From the NCBI GenBank assembly GCA_047017005.1, contig JBKXSZ010000007.1:1-53965 (forward strand): a stretch of DNA of 53,965 nucleotides. The letters run 5' to 3'. Under the pieces are notes generated by a model. It saw only the letters and a list, made by a program, of their open reading frames with translations, searched no databases and had not been told where the DNA came from. This document shows, piece after piece, positions 1 through 8,508 of the stretch (its first letter is position 1; every line of letters starts with the position of its first letter). Position numbers and translations under genes: made by a program. The stretch is from JBKXSZ01 sp047017005 (GTDB lineage Bacteria > Bacillota > Clostridia > TANB77 > CAG-508).

Positions 1-19
1 GATGTGGTGGTGTGAGAGG

Positions 20-44
20 GAATAAATAAAATAATTATTTATTC
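20..44 (-). terminator. Hairpin at the 3' end of the first gene
   Basis: Ten-base perfect arms, GAATAAATAA and TTATTTATTC, surround a five-base loop and overlap the stop codon of the minus-strand gene that ends at 39. No clear T-run follows on the minus strand, so its role as a terminator is tentative. Confidence 0.35.
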
Positions 45-395
45 TCTACTCGATTCTTTTAAAAAAGCAGAATTGTATTCATCTAAAAATTGACCTGCAT
101 AGATTTCTGGATAAGAAATAGGTTGTATAGTAGTAAAGCAAAAAGTTGTATGAATTTCTTTTTGCTTTACAATAGCTTCTTGTAACTTAAAAAGTAAGTT
201 ATAAAGCCAAGCCGCTAATAAAACATCATAACTATTTTCTAGTAAAAATTCTTTAAAATCTTCATCCACCATAATATACATAGGGCCAATATGATTATAG
301 TAGAAAAAATCTAATCTTTCTAAATAATCAGAATCTATATTTGTCAATCCATAAGCTTCAGCGAATTTTTTAAAAGACCGATAGACTGATTTCAT
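39..395 (-). CDS. Hypothetical protein, 118 aa
   Basis: This is a soluble-looking protein with no signal peptide and no obvious membrane segment, and I do not recognise its family. It has mixed charge and is rich in aromatic residues (FFYYNHIGPMYIMVDEDF around residues 30-47). The ATG at 395 is preceded by a good ribosome binding site (AGGAGG on the minus strand at 402-407). An 18-bp perfect palindrome lies just upstream at 417-434, so it may be controlled by a dimeric repressor. The next minus-strand gene, 501-899, is also a short unknown protein but has its own terminator, so the two are probably not one transcript. Confidence 0.6.
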   Translation of the reverse strand: MKSVYRSFKKFAEAYGLTNIDSDYLERLDFFYYNHIGPMYIMVDEDFKEFLLENSYDVLLAAWLYNLLFKLQEAIVKQKEIHTTFCFTTIQPISYPEIYAGQFLDEYNSAFLKESSRE

Positions 396-416
396 TGTGA
401 ATTACCTCCTAATGTT

Positions 417-434
417 TAGAACAAATTTGTTCTA
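417..434. promoter_or_regulatory. 18-bp perfect palindrome, candidate operator
   Basis: The sequence TAGAACAAATTTGTTCTA is a perfect dyad 22 bases upstream of the start of the 39-395 gene. AT-rich promoter-like sequence lies on its far side. It resembles a LexA (Cheo) box, but the spacing between GAAC and GTTC is six bases, not four, so another dimeric repressor is more likely. Confidence 0.5.
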
Positions 435-492
435 GTTATCTATCAACTTTTTATAATACTATACTAATATACCACAAAAAGAGGAAAAGAAA

Positions 493-514
493 AAGTAGCC
501 TTAGATGGCTACTT
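493..514 (-). terminator. Rho-independent terminator of the 501-899 gene
   Basis: On the minus strand AAGTAGCC, a six-base loop containing the stop codon, and GGCTACTT form an eight-pair stem followed directly by a T-rich run (TTTCTTTTCC). The stop codon sits inside the loop. Confidence 0.75.
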
Positions 515-899
515 GAGATTTGAGGATAGATTGTTTCAAGATAGAAAATTGCAAACGATTACTTCTTTCCTCCCAAACAATAAATACAGCATAAGAATCT
601 AGATTATCTTCTAATAGAAATTTGTCATAGAATCCATTCACAATTCTTTGCATAAATTCCGCAAGTAGATGAATTTGCCTGTAATTTAATAAAGAGAAGA
701 TATAGGTAGCATCTTCTAAATTGGAAATTACCATATCAACTTTTACATAAACTAGGCAGGAATCTACTAAACAAGGCTTATTAACAATGGTAAGGGAAGA
801 GAAAGAATCTATACTTGTAATTTTTTTCTTTTCTTCTGGAGAAAGAGAATCTATCCAAGTGTTTCGAAAATCTTCAAAAGTGTATAACGCTTTTGACAT
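501..899 (-). CDS. Hypothetical protein, 132 aa
   Basis: The protein is soluble-looking, 132 residues, with no recognised domain. It begins MSKALYTFEDFRNTWIDSL and has a helical, mixed-charge composition. The ATG at 899 has a purine-rich AGGAGG-like site upstream (about 907-913). It ends in a clear terminator hairpin and is divergent from ymdB at 1111. It is similar in size to the neighbouring 39-395 gene, but I see no convincing sequence similarity between the two. Confidence 0.6.
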   Translation of the reverse strand: MSKALYTFEDFRNTWIDSLSPEEKKKITSIDSFSSLTIVNKPCLVDSCLVYVKVDMVISNLEDATYIFSLLNYRQIHLLAEFMQRIVNGFYDKFLLEDNLDSYAVFIVWEERSNRLQFSILKQSILKSQVAI

Positions 900-1110
900 T
901 TTACCATGCCTCCTTTGATGTTATACATGTTGCTAGTAGCATGTTTGCTAAATATCTTAGCAATAAAAATAATCAATATTAAGGATAGCAGAAAATAGCA
1001 AATTCGTCAAATAGCAAAAATCGTACCTTGCGTAATAATATAAAATATAGTATGATAAAATATATTCCAAACAAAGGAAAAAAGAAATAAGAAGGAGAGA
1101 AGGGAAATAG

Positions 1111-1887
1111 ATGAAGATTTTAGCAGTGGGAGATATTGTAGGGGAATGTGGTGTAAAGAAATTAAAAGAAGAATTACCGAAAATAATAGAAGAGGAAAAA
1201 ATAGATTTTACCATTGTAAATGGAGAAAATGCAGCTTCTGGAATGGGAATTACAGAAAAGCTATTTAAAGAAATGCTAGCTGCTGGAGCTGATGTTGTGA
1301 CAATGGGAAATCATACATGGGGAAAGAAAGATATTTTTAATTTCATTGACCATCCTAGCTTAATAAGACCCATTAATTATCCGAAAGGAGTAGTTGGGAA
1401 AGGATATATGATAAAAGAAAAAGCAGGAAAGAAAATAGCCGTTATAAATGCAATGGGAAGAGTGGATATTAATATATTAACAGAGAATCCTTTTATTCTA
1501 TTAGAAGAAACGGTAAAAAAATTAAAACAAGAGGAAAATGTAAATATTATTATGATAGATTTTCATGCAGAAGCAACAGCAGAAAAAATTGCTTTAGGAT
1601 ATTATTTAGATGGAAAAGTATCTGGGATTTTTGGTACACACACACATGTAGCAACAGCAGATGAAACTGTTTTAACAAATGGTACTGGATATATTACAGA
1701 TTTAGGAATGACAGGTCCTATTCATTCGGTTATTGGAATGGATATAGATGCATCTATTAAACGTTTTGTTACAGCACTTCCAGAAAGATATAAACCGGTG
1801 GAAGGAAAAGCTATTTTAAATGGTTGCATTTTTGAAATAAATAACGATACTTGTCGAACGGAAAAGATTCGTAGAATAACGCGATAG
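1111..1887 (+). CDS. ymdB: YmdB-type metallophosphoesterase (TIGR00282 family)
   Basis: This 258-residue calcineurin-like phosphoesterase belongs to the YmdB family, whose Bacillus member hydrolyses 2',3'-cyclic nucleotides and affects development and biofilm gene expression. Visible metal-binding motifs in order are GDIVG (residues 7-11), NGENAASG, GNHTWG, DFHAEAT and GTHTHVATAD, and the length is typical. The ATG follows an AAGGAGAGAAGG-type ribosome binding site. A plausible promoter (TTGCGT, 17 bp, TATGAT) lies about 60 bp upstream. spoVS follows on the same strand, which is the usual clostridial arrangement. The rny gene that often precedes it is not in this window. Confidence 0.93.
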   Translation: MKILAVGDIVGECGVKKLKEELPKIIEEEKIDFTIVNGENAASGMGITEKLFKEMLAAGADVVTMGNHTWGKKDIFNFIDHPSLIRPINYPKGVVGKGYMIKEKAGKKIAVINAMGRVDINILTENPFILLEETVKKLKQEENVNIIMIDFHAEATAEKIALGYYLDGKVSGIFGTHTHVATADETVLTNGTGYITDLGMTGPIHSVIGMDIDASIKRFVTALPERYKPVEGKAILNGCIFEINNDTCRTEKIRRITR

Positions 1888-2025
1888 AAAATGGCGAAAT
1901 AGATAAATTTGAGACGACGAAAACTTCCTATTATTTCCAAATATTACTAGACTTTTACCTCCAAATATAATATAAATATAACTGTAATTGTTGAAACAAT
2001 AAAATAAATTTTAGGAGGCAAAAAA

Positions 2026-2289
2026 ATGGAAATTTTAAAAATCTCATCAAAATCAAATCCAAATTCGGTAGCAGGAGCAATCGCTGGACTAGTAAAGGAA
2101 TCTAGCAAGGCAGAGATGCAAGCGATTGGAGCTGGAGCATTAAATCAAGCAGTAAAAGCAGTAGCAATAGCAAGAGGCTTTGTAGCACCAGCTGGAGTAG
2201 ATTTAGTATGTATTCCTGCATTTGCAGAAGTACAAGTAGAGGGAGAAGATAGAACTGGTATTAAATTGATAGTGGAATCTAGAAAATAA
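2026..2289 (+). CDS. spoVS: Stage V sporulation protein S
   Basis: The 87-residue product matches the SpoVS family across its whole length: MEILKISSKSNPNSVAGAIA at the N-terminus, an Ala/Gly-rich core (AIGAGALNQAVKAVAIARGF) and a C-terminal strand in IKLIVESRK. In Bacillus, SpoVS (a sigma-H dependent protein with an Alba-like fold) influences septation and spore coat assembly. The start has a strong TTTTAGGAGG site, and a rho-independent hairpin follows. Its presence is the first evidence that the host makes spores. Confidence 0.96.
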   Translation: MEILKISSKSNPNSVAGAIAGLVKESSKAEMQAIGAGALNQAVKAVAIARGFVAPAGVDLVCIPAFAEVQVEGEDRTGIKLIVESRK

Positions 2290-2313
2290 AAAGTTAGAAA
2301 GAAAAATAAATAT

Positions 2314-2350
2314 GGGGGCAGATGAAGAAATTTCAATCTACCTCCTTTTT
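2314..2350 (+). terminator. Terminator after spoVS
   Basis: GGGGGCAGAT pairs with ATCTACCTCC (one mismatch, one G-T pair) across a 12-base loop and is followed by TTTTT. Confidence 0.8.
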
Positions 2351-2450
2351 GTATGGAAATTTAGAAGAAAACTTCTTGCATGTTTTTTAAATATAAGATA
2401 TGATAGAAAAGTGCTAAAAAGAATAAAAAGAAAGAAAAAGAGGAACGGAT

Positions 2451-4062
2451 ATGAAGAATAATTTTAAGAATAATATAGTAAAATATATCTTTATTATCGT
2501 AGTTATTGGATTAATTATTTTTGCAGTCTATACTATTTATAAAGATGAAAATAGAAAAGGTGAAAATAAAACACCGGAGAAACAGACAGAAACAACACAA
2601 ATCAAAGAACTTCGATTAGGAATTACAGACTTTGATACCTTAAATCCGATTCTAAGTAATAATAAAAAAGTACAAGATATTTCTAAGATTATATATGAGC
2701 CATTATTTAATGTTACACAAGATTATCATTTAGAAAATTGTTTAGCGGAAGAGTGCTCTAGAACAGGAGATACTTCTTATATTCTGAAATTAAAGAAGAA
2801 TGTAAAATGGCAAAATGGAACGGATTTTACAGCAAAAGATGTACAATTTACTATTGATAGATTAAAGGACACACCTTCGATTTATACTTATAACGTNNNN
2901 NNNNNNATATGTTATTAGTGTAGAAGTAATTGATGATTATACAATTCGAATTAATTTGGACAGGTCAATTCCTTTCTTTGAATATAATTTAACATTCCCG
3001 ATTATGTCAAATAGCTATTATGCAAACGAAGATTTTGCAAATTCTGAGAAGAATGCACATCCAGTTGGTACTGGAATGTTTCAAATTTCAGAAGTAAAGG
3101 AAAACGTAATATCATTAAAGAAAAATACAAATTGGTGGAACGCAGAGAATAAAAATGCTGTTTTAGAAAAGGTCACTATAAAATTATATTCTTCAATGGG
3201 AGAAGTATACAATGCTTTTAAAACAGGGAATATTGACGTAGTAAATACAAATTCTTCTAATGTAGAAGAATTTATTGGCAAAATTGGATATACCTCAAAA
3301 GAATATGCTGGTAGAGAACATGACTTTATTGCTATTAATTTTAAAAATGAACTATTAGAAAAGGAAGAAGTAAGAAAAGCTATTTCTTATGCAATTGATA
3401 AGGCTAACATTGTTTCAGCTGTATATAACAATAAATATACAGTAGCGAATTTTCCACTAGATTACGGAAATTATCTATATACAAGTCAAGATGGTAGCAG
3501 CGGATATAATCCGGACCAAGTGAAACAAATTTTAGAAGATAATGGGTGGAGCTACAAAAACAAGATATGGCAAAAGAGAGAGGACTATAAAACGAGACGA
3601 CTAGAATTTAATTTCGTTGTTAATAGTAGTAATGCAAAAAGAGTGGAAGTAGCTAAGATTATTGAAGAACAATTAGAAAATCAAGGAATTAAAATTAACT
3701 TAATTCAAGCAAATGACAAACAATATCAAAATTATTTGGACAATAAAAATTATGATTTAATTTTAACTGGAACGAATGTAAGCCCGAGTCCAGATTTATC
3801 AACGTATTTTGGTGAAGAAAATCTAGCAAACTATCATAATGATGAAGTAACAAGTATTATGAATGATATTGGAAATATTAAAGATGAAGCAACCTTAAAA
3901 GAAAAATATGCAAGACTTGCAGATATATATAAAACAGATATACCATATATTAGTCTATATTTTAATAAAGTTACAACAGCATATAGTAGCAATTTAATTG
4001 GAGATATTTCTCCAAACTGGTACAACTATTTCTATCATATTGAAACTTGGTATCGACAATAA
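2451..4062 (+). CDS. Peptide ABC transporter substrate-binding protein (family 5), interrupted by an assembly gap
   Basis: This is a DppA/OppA-type extracellular solute-binding protein. The first 145 codons and the last 380 or so read in two different frames only because a ten-N gap lies between them. Upstream of the gap are a single N-terminal membrane anchor (IIVVIGLIIFAVYTI) without a lipobox cysteine, the family motif ISKIIYEPLF and LKKNVKWQNGTDFTAKDV. Downstream the frame is open from the gap (YVISVEVIDDYTIRI), through HPVGTGMF and VRKAISYAIDK, to the stop at 4062. The ribosome binding site is GAGGAACGG. No permease or ATPase genes are adjacent, so this is an orphan binding protein here. 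Real gap length must be a multiple of three for an intact gene. Confidence 0.88.
2897..2906. other. Run of ten N (scaffold gap)
   Basis: Ten ambiguous bases interrupt the peptide-binding protein gene. The flanking frames differ by one, so the true missing length is not ten; a multiple of three would restore one frame. Confidence 0.98.
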
Positions 4063-4106
4063 AGATAGATAAAAATAGAAAATAAAAAATAAATCTAAAA
4101 TAAGTA

Positions 4107-4154
4107 TTGACAAAAAAATAATATTCGATATAATGATAAAGCAAACAAACGTTT
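4107..4154 (+). promoter_or_regulatory. recA promoter with a possible degenerate SOS box
   Basis: TTGACA at 4107-4112 and TATAAT at 4129-4134 are 16 bp apart. Nine bases further on, AAACAAACGTTT (4143-4154) is a dyad with the GAAC-N4-GTTC geometry of a LexA box, but with A and T replacing the outer G and C. No perfect LexA box is present. Confidence 0.6.
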
Positions 4155-4182
4155 TAATGAGAAATAAATAGGAGGAATTATC

Positions 4183-5244
4183 ATGAGTGGTGAAAATAGC
4201 GAAAAGAGAAAAGCTTTAGAAGTAGCAATGGGACAAATAGAAAAACAATTCGGAAAAGGTTCTGTTATGAAATTAGGAGAATTTCAAGCGATGAATATAG
4301 AAGCAATTCCAACAGGAGCATTAGGATTAGATATCGCATTAGGAATTGGAGGAGTTCCGAGAGGAAGAATTATTGAAATATATGGGCCAGAATCTTCTGG
4401 TAAAACAACACTTGCACTTCATGTTATTGCAGAAGCTCAAAAAATGAATGGAGAAGCAGCGTTTATCGATGCAGAACATGCATTAGACCCTGTTTATGCA
4501 AAACATTTAGGCGTAGATATTGATAACCTAATTGTATCGCAACCAGACACAGGAGAACAAGCATTAGAGATTACAGAAGCTTTAATTCGAAGTGGAGCAT
4601 TAGATGTCATTGTAGTAGACTCTGTTGCAGCATTGGTTCCAAAAGCAGAAATTGATGGTGATATGGGAGATTCCCATATGGGACTACAAGCAAGATTAAT
4701 GTCACAAGCATTAAGAAAACTTGCTGGTGCAATCAATAAATCAAAAACGGTTTTAATCTTCATTAACCAATTAAGAGAAAAAATTGGAGTAATGTTTGGA
4801 AACCCAGAAACAACAACAGGTGGTAGAGCTCTAAAGTTTTATGCTTCTGTTCGTATGGATATTCGTAAAATTGAAAACATTAAACAAGATGGAGAAGTAA
4901 TTGGAAGTAGAGCAAGAGTAAAAGTTGTAAAAAATAAAGTTGCTCCACCATTTAGAGAAGCAGAATTTGACATTGTTTATGGAAAAGGTATTTCAAAAGT
5001 TGGAAACATATTAGATATGGGTGTAAACTTAGACATCGTAGAAAAGAGTGGTTCTTGGTTTAGCTATAATGGAGAACGTATTGGACAAGGAAGAGAGAAT
5101 GTTAAAAAATATCTTGAACAAAACCCAGAAATGTTAGCAGATATCGAAAAGCGAGTAAGAGAAAACTTCGAAGCTGCTTTTGAAAAGAGCCTAGGAGACA
5201 ATGAAGAAGAACAAGAAGAAAAGACAGGAGAGAGAGAATCATGA
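4183..5244 (+). CDS. recA: Recombinase RecA
   Basis: RecA is the ATP-dependent strand-exchange protein of homologous recombination and the co-protease for LexA. All hallmarks are present: Walker A GPESSGKTT at residues 68-76, Walker B VIVVDSVAALVPK, the L2-region GNPETTTGGRALKFYASVR, and a Glu-rich C-terminal tail. Length (353 aa) is typical. The ATG is preceded by AGGAGG. The last four bases overlap the start of a NUDIX gene (ATGA), so the two are translationally coupled; recX follows a short distance on, after a terminator. Confidence 0.98.
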   Translation: MSGENSEKRKALEVAMGQIEKQFGKGSVMKLGEFQAMNIEAIPTGALGLDIALGIGGVPRGRIIEIYGPESSGKTTLALHVIAEAQKMNGEAAFIDAEHALDPVYAKHLGVDIDNLIVSQPDTGEQALEITEALIRSGALDVIVVDSVAALVPKAEIDGDMGDSHMGLQARLMSQALRKLAGAINKSKTVLIFINQLREKIGVMFGNPETTTGGRALKFYASVRMDIRKIENIKQDGEVIGSRARVKVVKNKVAPPFREAEFDIVYGKGISKVGNILDMGVNLDIVEKSGSWFSYNGERIGQGRENVKKYLEQNPEMLADIEKRVRENFEAAFEKSLGDNEEEQEEKTGERES

Positions 5245-5669
5245 TAAAACAAACAAAGATATATATGGGAAATGAAACAAAACAGGAAAAAGACCTTACC
5301 TTTGTTGTTATTTTCGCAAAATATGAAAATAAATATATTATAGCAAAACAAAAAACAAAAGATGTATGGGAGTACCCCGGTGGACACATAGAACTTGGTG
5401 AAAATCCAATAGAAGCTGCTAAAAGAGAATTATATGAAGAAACAGGAGCTATTTCCAAAGAAATACATCCAATTTTTGATTATGAATATGATGGAAAATA
5501 TGGAAGAGTTTTCTCTGCAGAAGTTGGAAGATTAGAGACTTTGCCAGAAGATTTTGAAATGGAAAAAATAGCATTAGTACAGGAAAAAGAACTTCCAAAA
5601 GAAACAGCATATCCAGATATTTATCCTGTTTTGTTAGATATCTATAAAAGAATGCAAAAAGGAGCATAA
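5241..5669 (+). CDS. NUDIX hydrolase coupled to recA
   Basis: This is a 142-residue NUDIX-fold hydrolase. The NUDIX box begins at GGHIELGENPIEAAKRELYE and continues with EETGA (about residues 47-70), matching GX5EX7REUXEEXGU. Such enzymes hydrolyse nucleoside diphosphates linked to another group; the substrate cannot be told from the sequence. The ATG overlaps the recA stop codon by four bases (ATGA), and a strong terminator follows the gene, so it is co-transcribed with recA. A house-cleaning role for oxidised nucleotides would fit this context but is only inference. Confidence 0.9.
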   Translation: MIKQTKIYMGNETKQEKDLTFVVIFAKYENKYIIAKQKTKDVWEYPGGHIELGENPIEAAKRELYEETGAISKEIHPIFDYEYDGKYGRVFSAEVGRLETLPEDFEMEKIALVQEKELPKETAYPDIYPVLLDIYKRMQKGA

Positions 5670-5675
5670 GTAAAT

Positions 5676-5708
5676 AAAAAGACAAATATTTTGTATTTGT
5701 CTTTTTTT
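5676..5708 (+). terminator. Terminator of the recA-NUDIX operon
   Basis: AAAAAGACAAATA and TATTTGTCTTTTT form a 13-pair stem around a short loop, followed by further T residues. Confidence 0.85.
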
Positions 5709-5837
5709 AAGAATTAATATTTTTAAACGGGTAAAAAGAAAAATAAAAAATAAATAAGAGCAGAACATTGCGATTTTACAAGAAATATAGTAAAATGAAA
5801 AACAGAAAAATAAGAAATTAAAAAAAGGAAGACAAGT

Positions 5838-6296
5838 ATGTATTCGAAAGAAGAATTTGATATTCAAAAGACAAAAGTATTGAAGTACATTCTATATAAA
5901 AAACGTTCTGAATATGAAATCAGAATGAAATTTTCCAAAATTATAAACGAAGATATGTTGGATGATATTATTGCTTATTTAATAGAAGCTGGATATATTA
6001 ATGATACTCAATATATCGAAAGAGCAGTAAATGAGTTTATAGCATTAAAAAAGATGTGCATAAGAGAAATAAAATATAAATTGATGAATAAAGGGATAAG
6101 CAAAGATTTAATTGAGGAATACATAACAAATCATCAAGAAGAACTAGAAGATTATGAATTAGAATCTGCAAAGGAAATTGTAATTCGAAAAGAATACCAG
6201 ATGCAGGCTGATGAAATTCGAACATTTTTAATAAAAAAAGGATATCAAGAAGAAAACGTAAAAGAAGCAATGGAAGAATTAGAAAAAACAGAATAG
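5838..6296 (+). CDS. recX: Regulatory protein RecX
   Basis: This 152-residue protein has the length and all-helical character of RecX, which binds RecA filaments and modulates their activity. Recognisable stretches are the N-terminal KYILYKKRSEYEIRMKF, then LIEAGYINDTQYIERAV and IREIKYKLMNKGISKDLIEE, which are the repeated three-helix units of the family. It starts with ATG after AAAAGGAAG. It lies downstream of recA but is separated from it by the NUDIX gene, a terminator and a weak AT-rich promoter region. Ten bases separate it from scpA. Confidence 0.88.
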   Translation: MYSKEEFDIQKTKVLKYILYKKRSEYEIRMKFSKIINEDMLDDIIAYLIEAGYINDTQYIERAVNEFIALKKMCIREIKYKLMNKGISKDLIEEYITNHQEELEDYELESAKEIVIRKEYQMQADEIRTFLIKKGYQEENVKEAMEELEKTE

Positions 6297-6306
6297 AGGG
6301 AAAAAG

Positions 6307-7104
6307 ATGCAAAATCTATTAACATTAGAAACCAATAAATATGCTATTAAAATTAACAATTTTGAGGGTCCACTAGATTTATTATGTCATTTAATTGATA
6401 AAAATAAAATGAATATATATGATATCAAAATAAGCGAAATAGCAGATCAATATATTGAATATTTAAATCAAATGGAACGATTAAATCTAGATATTGCTAG
6501 TGAATTTATCATCATGGCTTCTACTCTTTTATACATGAAATCCAAAAGTCTATTACCTAAAGAAGTAGAGGATGAAGAAGAACTATCAGAAGAAGAATTA
6601 ATTCAAAGAATTATCGATTACAAAAAATATAAAGAAATAACAAAAGCATTACGAGAAAACTTTAATATCTATTCAAATCGTTATGTGAAATTTGCAGAAA
6701 ATATTGAATTACCAAAACAAAAATTAGAGAAAAAGTATGACAATACAGTTATTCCTGAACTTTATGCCACATTAGTAGAAAAAAACAACCAAAAAATAAA
6801 TCAGAATGCAAAAAATATTGAAAAAATAGCCATAACAGAAACCTATTCTGTTGCAAGTAAAGTAAAGCAAATTTTTAAAGAACTAATGAAGAAACCGAGA
6901 TTTGTATTTAATAAGCTATTTGCTCTTAATAAATGCAATAAAATGGAAGTTGTAACGGCTTTTACGGGATTATTAGAACTTACCAGAAAGAGCAAAGTAA
7001 CAACTATGCAAGAAGAAATATTTGGCGATATTGTTGTACAAAAAGCAGAGACAGCTAAAAATCAAATAGAGGATAAAATTTTAAAAGAAAATAAAATATT
7101 CTAA
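6307..7104 (+). CDS. scpA: Segregation and condensation protein A
   Basis: ScpA is the kleisin subunit that bridges the Smc ATPase heads and, with ScpB, forms the chromosome condensation complex. The kleisin N-terminal signature is clear: INNFEGPLDLLCHLIDKNKM, then ISEIADQYIEYLNQM and IMASTLLYMKSKSLLP. The C-terminal winged-helix part ends near VTTMQEEIFGDIVVQ. Length 265 aa is typical. It is only ten bases after recX. scpB, which usually follows, is missing; a DUF2953 gene and gerW follow here. The lysine-rich tail after the last recognisable strand is slightly longer than usual. Confidence 0.93.
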   Translation: MQNLLTLETNKYAIKINNFEGPLDLLCHLIDKNKMNIYDIKISEIADQYIEYLNQMERLNLDIASEFIIMASTLLYMKSKSLLPKEVEDEEELSEEELIQRIIDYKKYKEITKALRENFNIYSNRYVKFAENIELPKQKLEKKYDNTVIPELYATLVEKNNQKINQNAKNIEKIAITETYSVASKVKQIFKELMKKPRFVFNKLFALNKCNKMEVVTAFTGLLELTRKSKVTTMQEEIFGDIVVQKAETAKNQIEDKILKENKIF

Positions 7105-7181
7105 AAAATAGATAAAATAGATTAAAGATAGAGAAAATGGAAAAACTAATAGTAGAAAATCTTTTAAGTAAGGAGGATTTT

Positions 7182-7833
7182 ATGCTATTAGTTTTAATTT
7201 TATCTGGTTTTATTGGCCTTTGCATTTTATTTTCCCTCATAGTTCTTTTCTCAAGCATTGTAATAGAAGTAAAACAATTCACTTTTCAAAATTATGACGA
7301 AAAAGGGATTTTTGCAAAACCAATAAAGCAATATCATATTGAGATTAAATTTAGTCTATTTCATAAATGGAATATAGGGAAACTAATAATAAACGAAGAA
7401 AAAGTACGAAAATGGCATTTAAAAGAGAAATTGACCAAAGTAGATAGAAAGGCATTAGCAGAAAAGTTACCATCGAAAAAAGAAATGCTCAAACAAGTAA
7501 AGAGAATAAATTTAGAGTTGGAAGAATTTATATTACAAATGAATATAGGCACAGAAAATGCAATCCTTACTTCCGGAATCGTATATCTATTAGGAAGCAT
7601 TTTGTCTATCCTATTTGCAAAAACAATTAAGCGGATATACAGACAAGAAACACCAATACAAAATTACACCTCTTTACATGAACCACAATTTATATAAAAT
7701 CAATTTTAACTGCATAATTAAAATAAAAATGGTACATATTATAAATATAATATATATCTTAATGAAAAAAAGGAGAGTGGAAAAAAATGGCAGAACATCC
7801 AATAGAAGGGCTTATGGTTACAGCTATGAATAG
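7182..7833 (+). pseudogene. DUF2953 family membrane-anchored protein, frameshifted
   Basis: The chosen start (ATG 7182) follows a perfect TAAGGAGG site; an in-frame ATG at 7137 has none. The protein opens with one membrane helix (MLLVLILSGFIGLCILFSLI). It reads in one frame to about 7630 and then continues naturally in the +1 frame as YTDKKHQYKITPLYMNHNLY and a second hydrophobic segment VHIINIIYILM, ending RRAYGYSYE at 7833. Removing one base near 7630 makes 216 codons, a normal length for DUF2953 proteins, which are commonly found beside gerW/ytfJ. The last 47 bases overlap gerW. Either a real single-base insertion or a sequence error. Confidence 0.7.
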
Positions 7834-8449
7834 TATTCAAGATATGATTGACGTAAACACTATTATAGGAGAACCAATTGAAACATCCAATAATATTGTA
7901 ATCATACCAATATCAAAAGTTTCTTTTGGATTTGCAGCAGGTGGTAGTGAATTCAAGGGAGAAACTGTAGATGAATATACGAAAAGAGAAAAAGAGGAAG
8001 AAATTCAATATAGACTTCCTTTTGGAGGAGGAAGTGGAGCTGGTGCTTCTATTAATCCAGTTGCATTCCTAGTAGTACAAAATAATAATGTAAAATTATT
8101 ACCAGTAAATCATTCTTCTGCAATGGATAAGTTATTAGACTATGTTCCAGATTTAGTAGAAAAAGCAAATTCTGTAATCAATAAACAGATGCAAAATAAA
8201 AAAGAAGAAAAGAAGGAAGAACATAAATTAAATGAAAAAATAATACAAAATGCAGAAAAATATGGAACACCTATAAATAACAATAAACCAAATAATGTAG
8301 CAAGACCAAAGCAAAAAAGAAATAGACCAGATAGAAAAGAACAGCCAGAAATGGACACGTCATATGAATTTGAATATGATGAAACACCACCAGACTTTAA
8401 AGAAGAGTTTTCAAATGAATTTGTAGGATATGAAGATTACGATGATTAA
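7787..8449 (+). CDS. gerW: Sporulation protein GerW (YtfJ family)
   Basis: GerW/YtfJ is a forespore-expressed protein needed for normal germination in Bacillus. The conserved part covers residues 1-110: HPIEGLMVTAMNSIQDMIDV, the strand IIPISKVSFGFAAGGSEF, then LPFGGGSGAGASINPVAFLV and VKLLPV. The C-terminal 100 residues are a low-complexity, charged tail (Lys/Glu then Asp/Glu/Tyr) not present in short family members. The ATG follows AAAGGAGAGTGG. The gene start lies inside the end of the frameshifted DUF2953 gene, implying translational coupling, and a long terminator hairpin follows immediately. Confidence 0.93.
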   Translation: MAEHPIEGLMVTAMNSIQDMIDVNTIIGEPIETSNNIVIIPISKVSFGFAAGGSEFKGETVDEYTKREKEEEIQYRLPFGGGSGAGASINPVAFLVVQNNNVKLLPVNHSSAMDKLLDYVPDLVEKANSVINKQMQNKKEEKKEEHKLNEKIIQNAEKYGTPINNNKPNNVARPKQKRNRPDRKEQPEMDTSYEFEYDETPPDFKEEFSNEFVGYEDYDD

Positions 8450-8490
8450 AAGAAAACCTATTAAGTAAAAATACTTAATAGGTTTTCTTT
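8449..8490 (+). terminator. Strong terminator after gerW
   Basis: AAAGAAAACCTATTAAGTA and TACTTAATAGGTTTTCTTT make a perfect 19-pair stem around AAAA, beginning at the stop codon. Its symmetry means it could work in both directions. Confidence 0.85.
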
Positions 8491-8508
8491 ATTTTATAAA
8501 AGGCTTAT

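Noticed and set aside
417..434. LexA box upstream of the first gene
   Set aside because: The distance between GAAC and GTTC is six bases; Gram-positive LexA requires four.
957..1214. Minus-strand open frame of 85 codons overlapping the ymdB start
   Set aside because: It overlaps the ymdB promoter and coding start, has no ribosome binding site and consists of AT-driven hydrophobic residues.
7615..7833. Independent 72-codon gene between DUF2953 and gerW
   Set aside because: No ribosome site, and its sequence is the natural C-terminus of the DUF2953 protein in the +1 frame.
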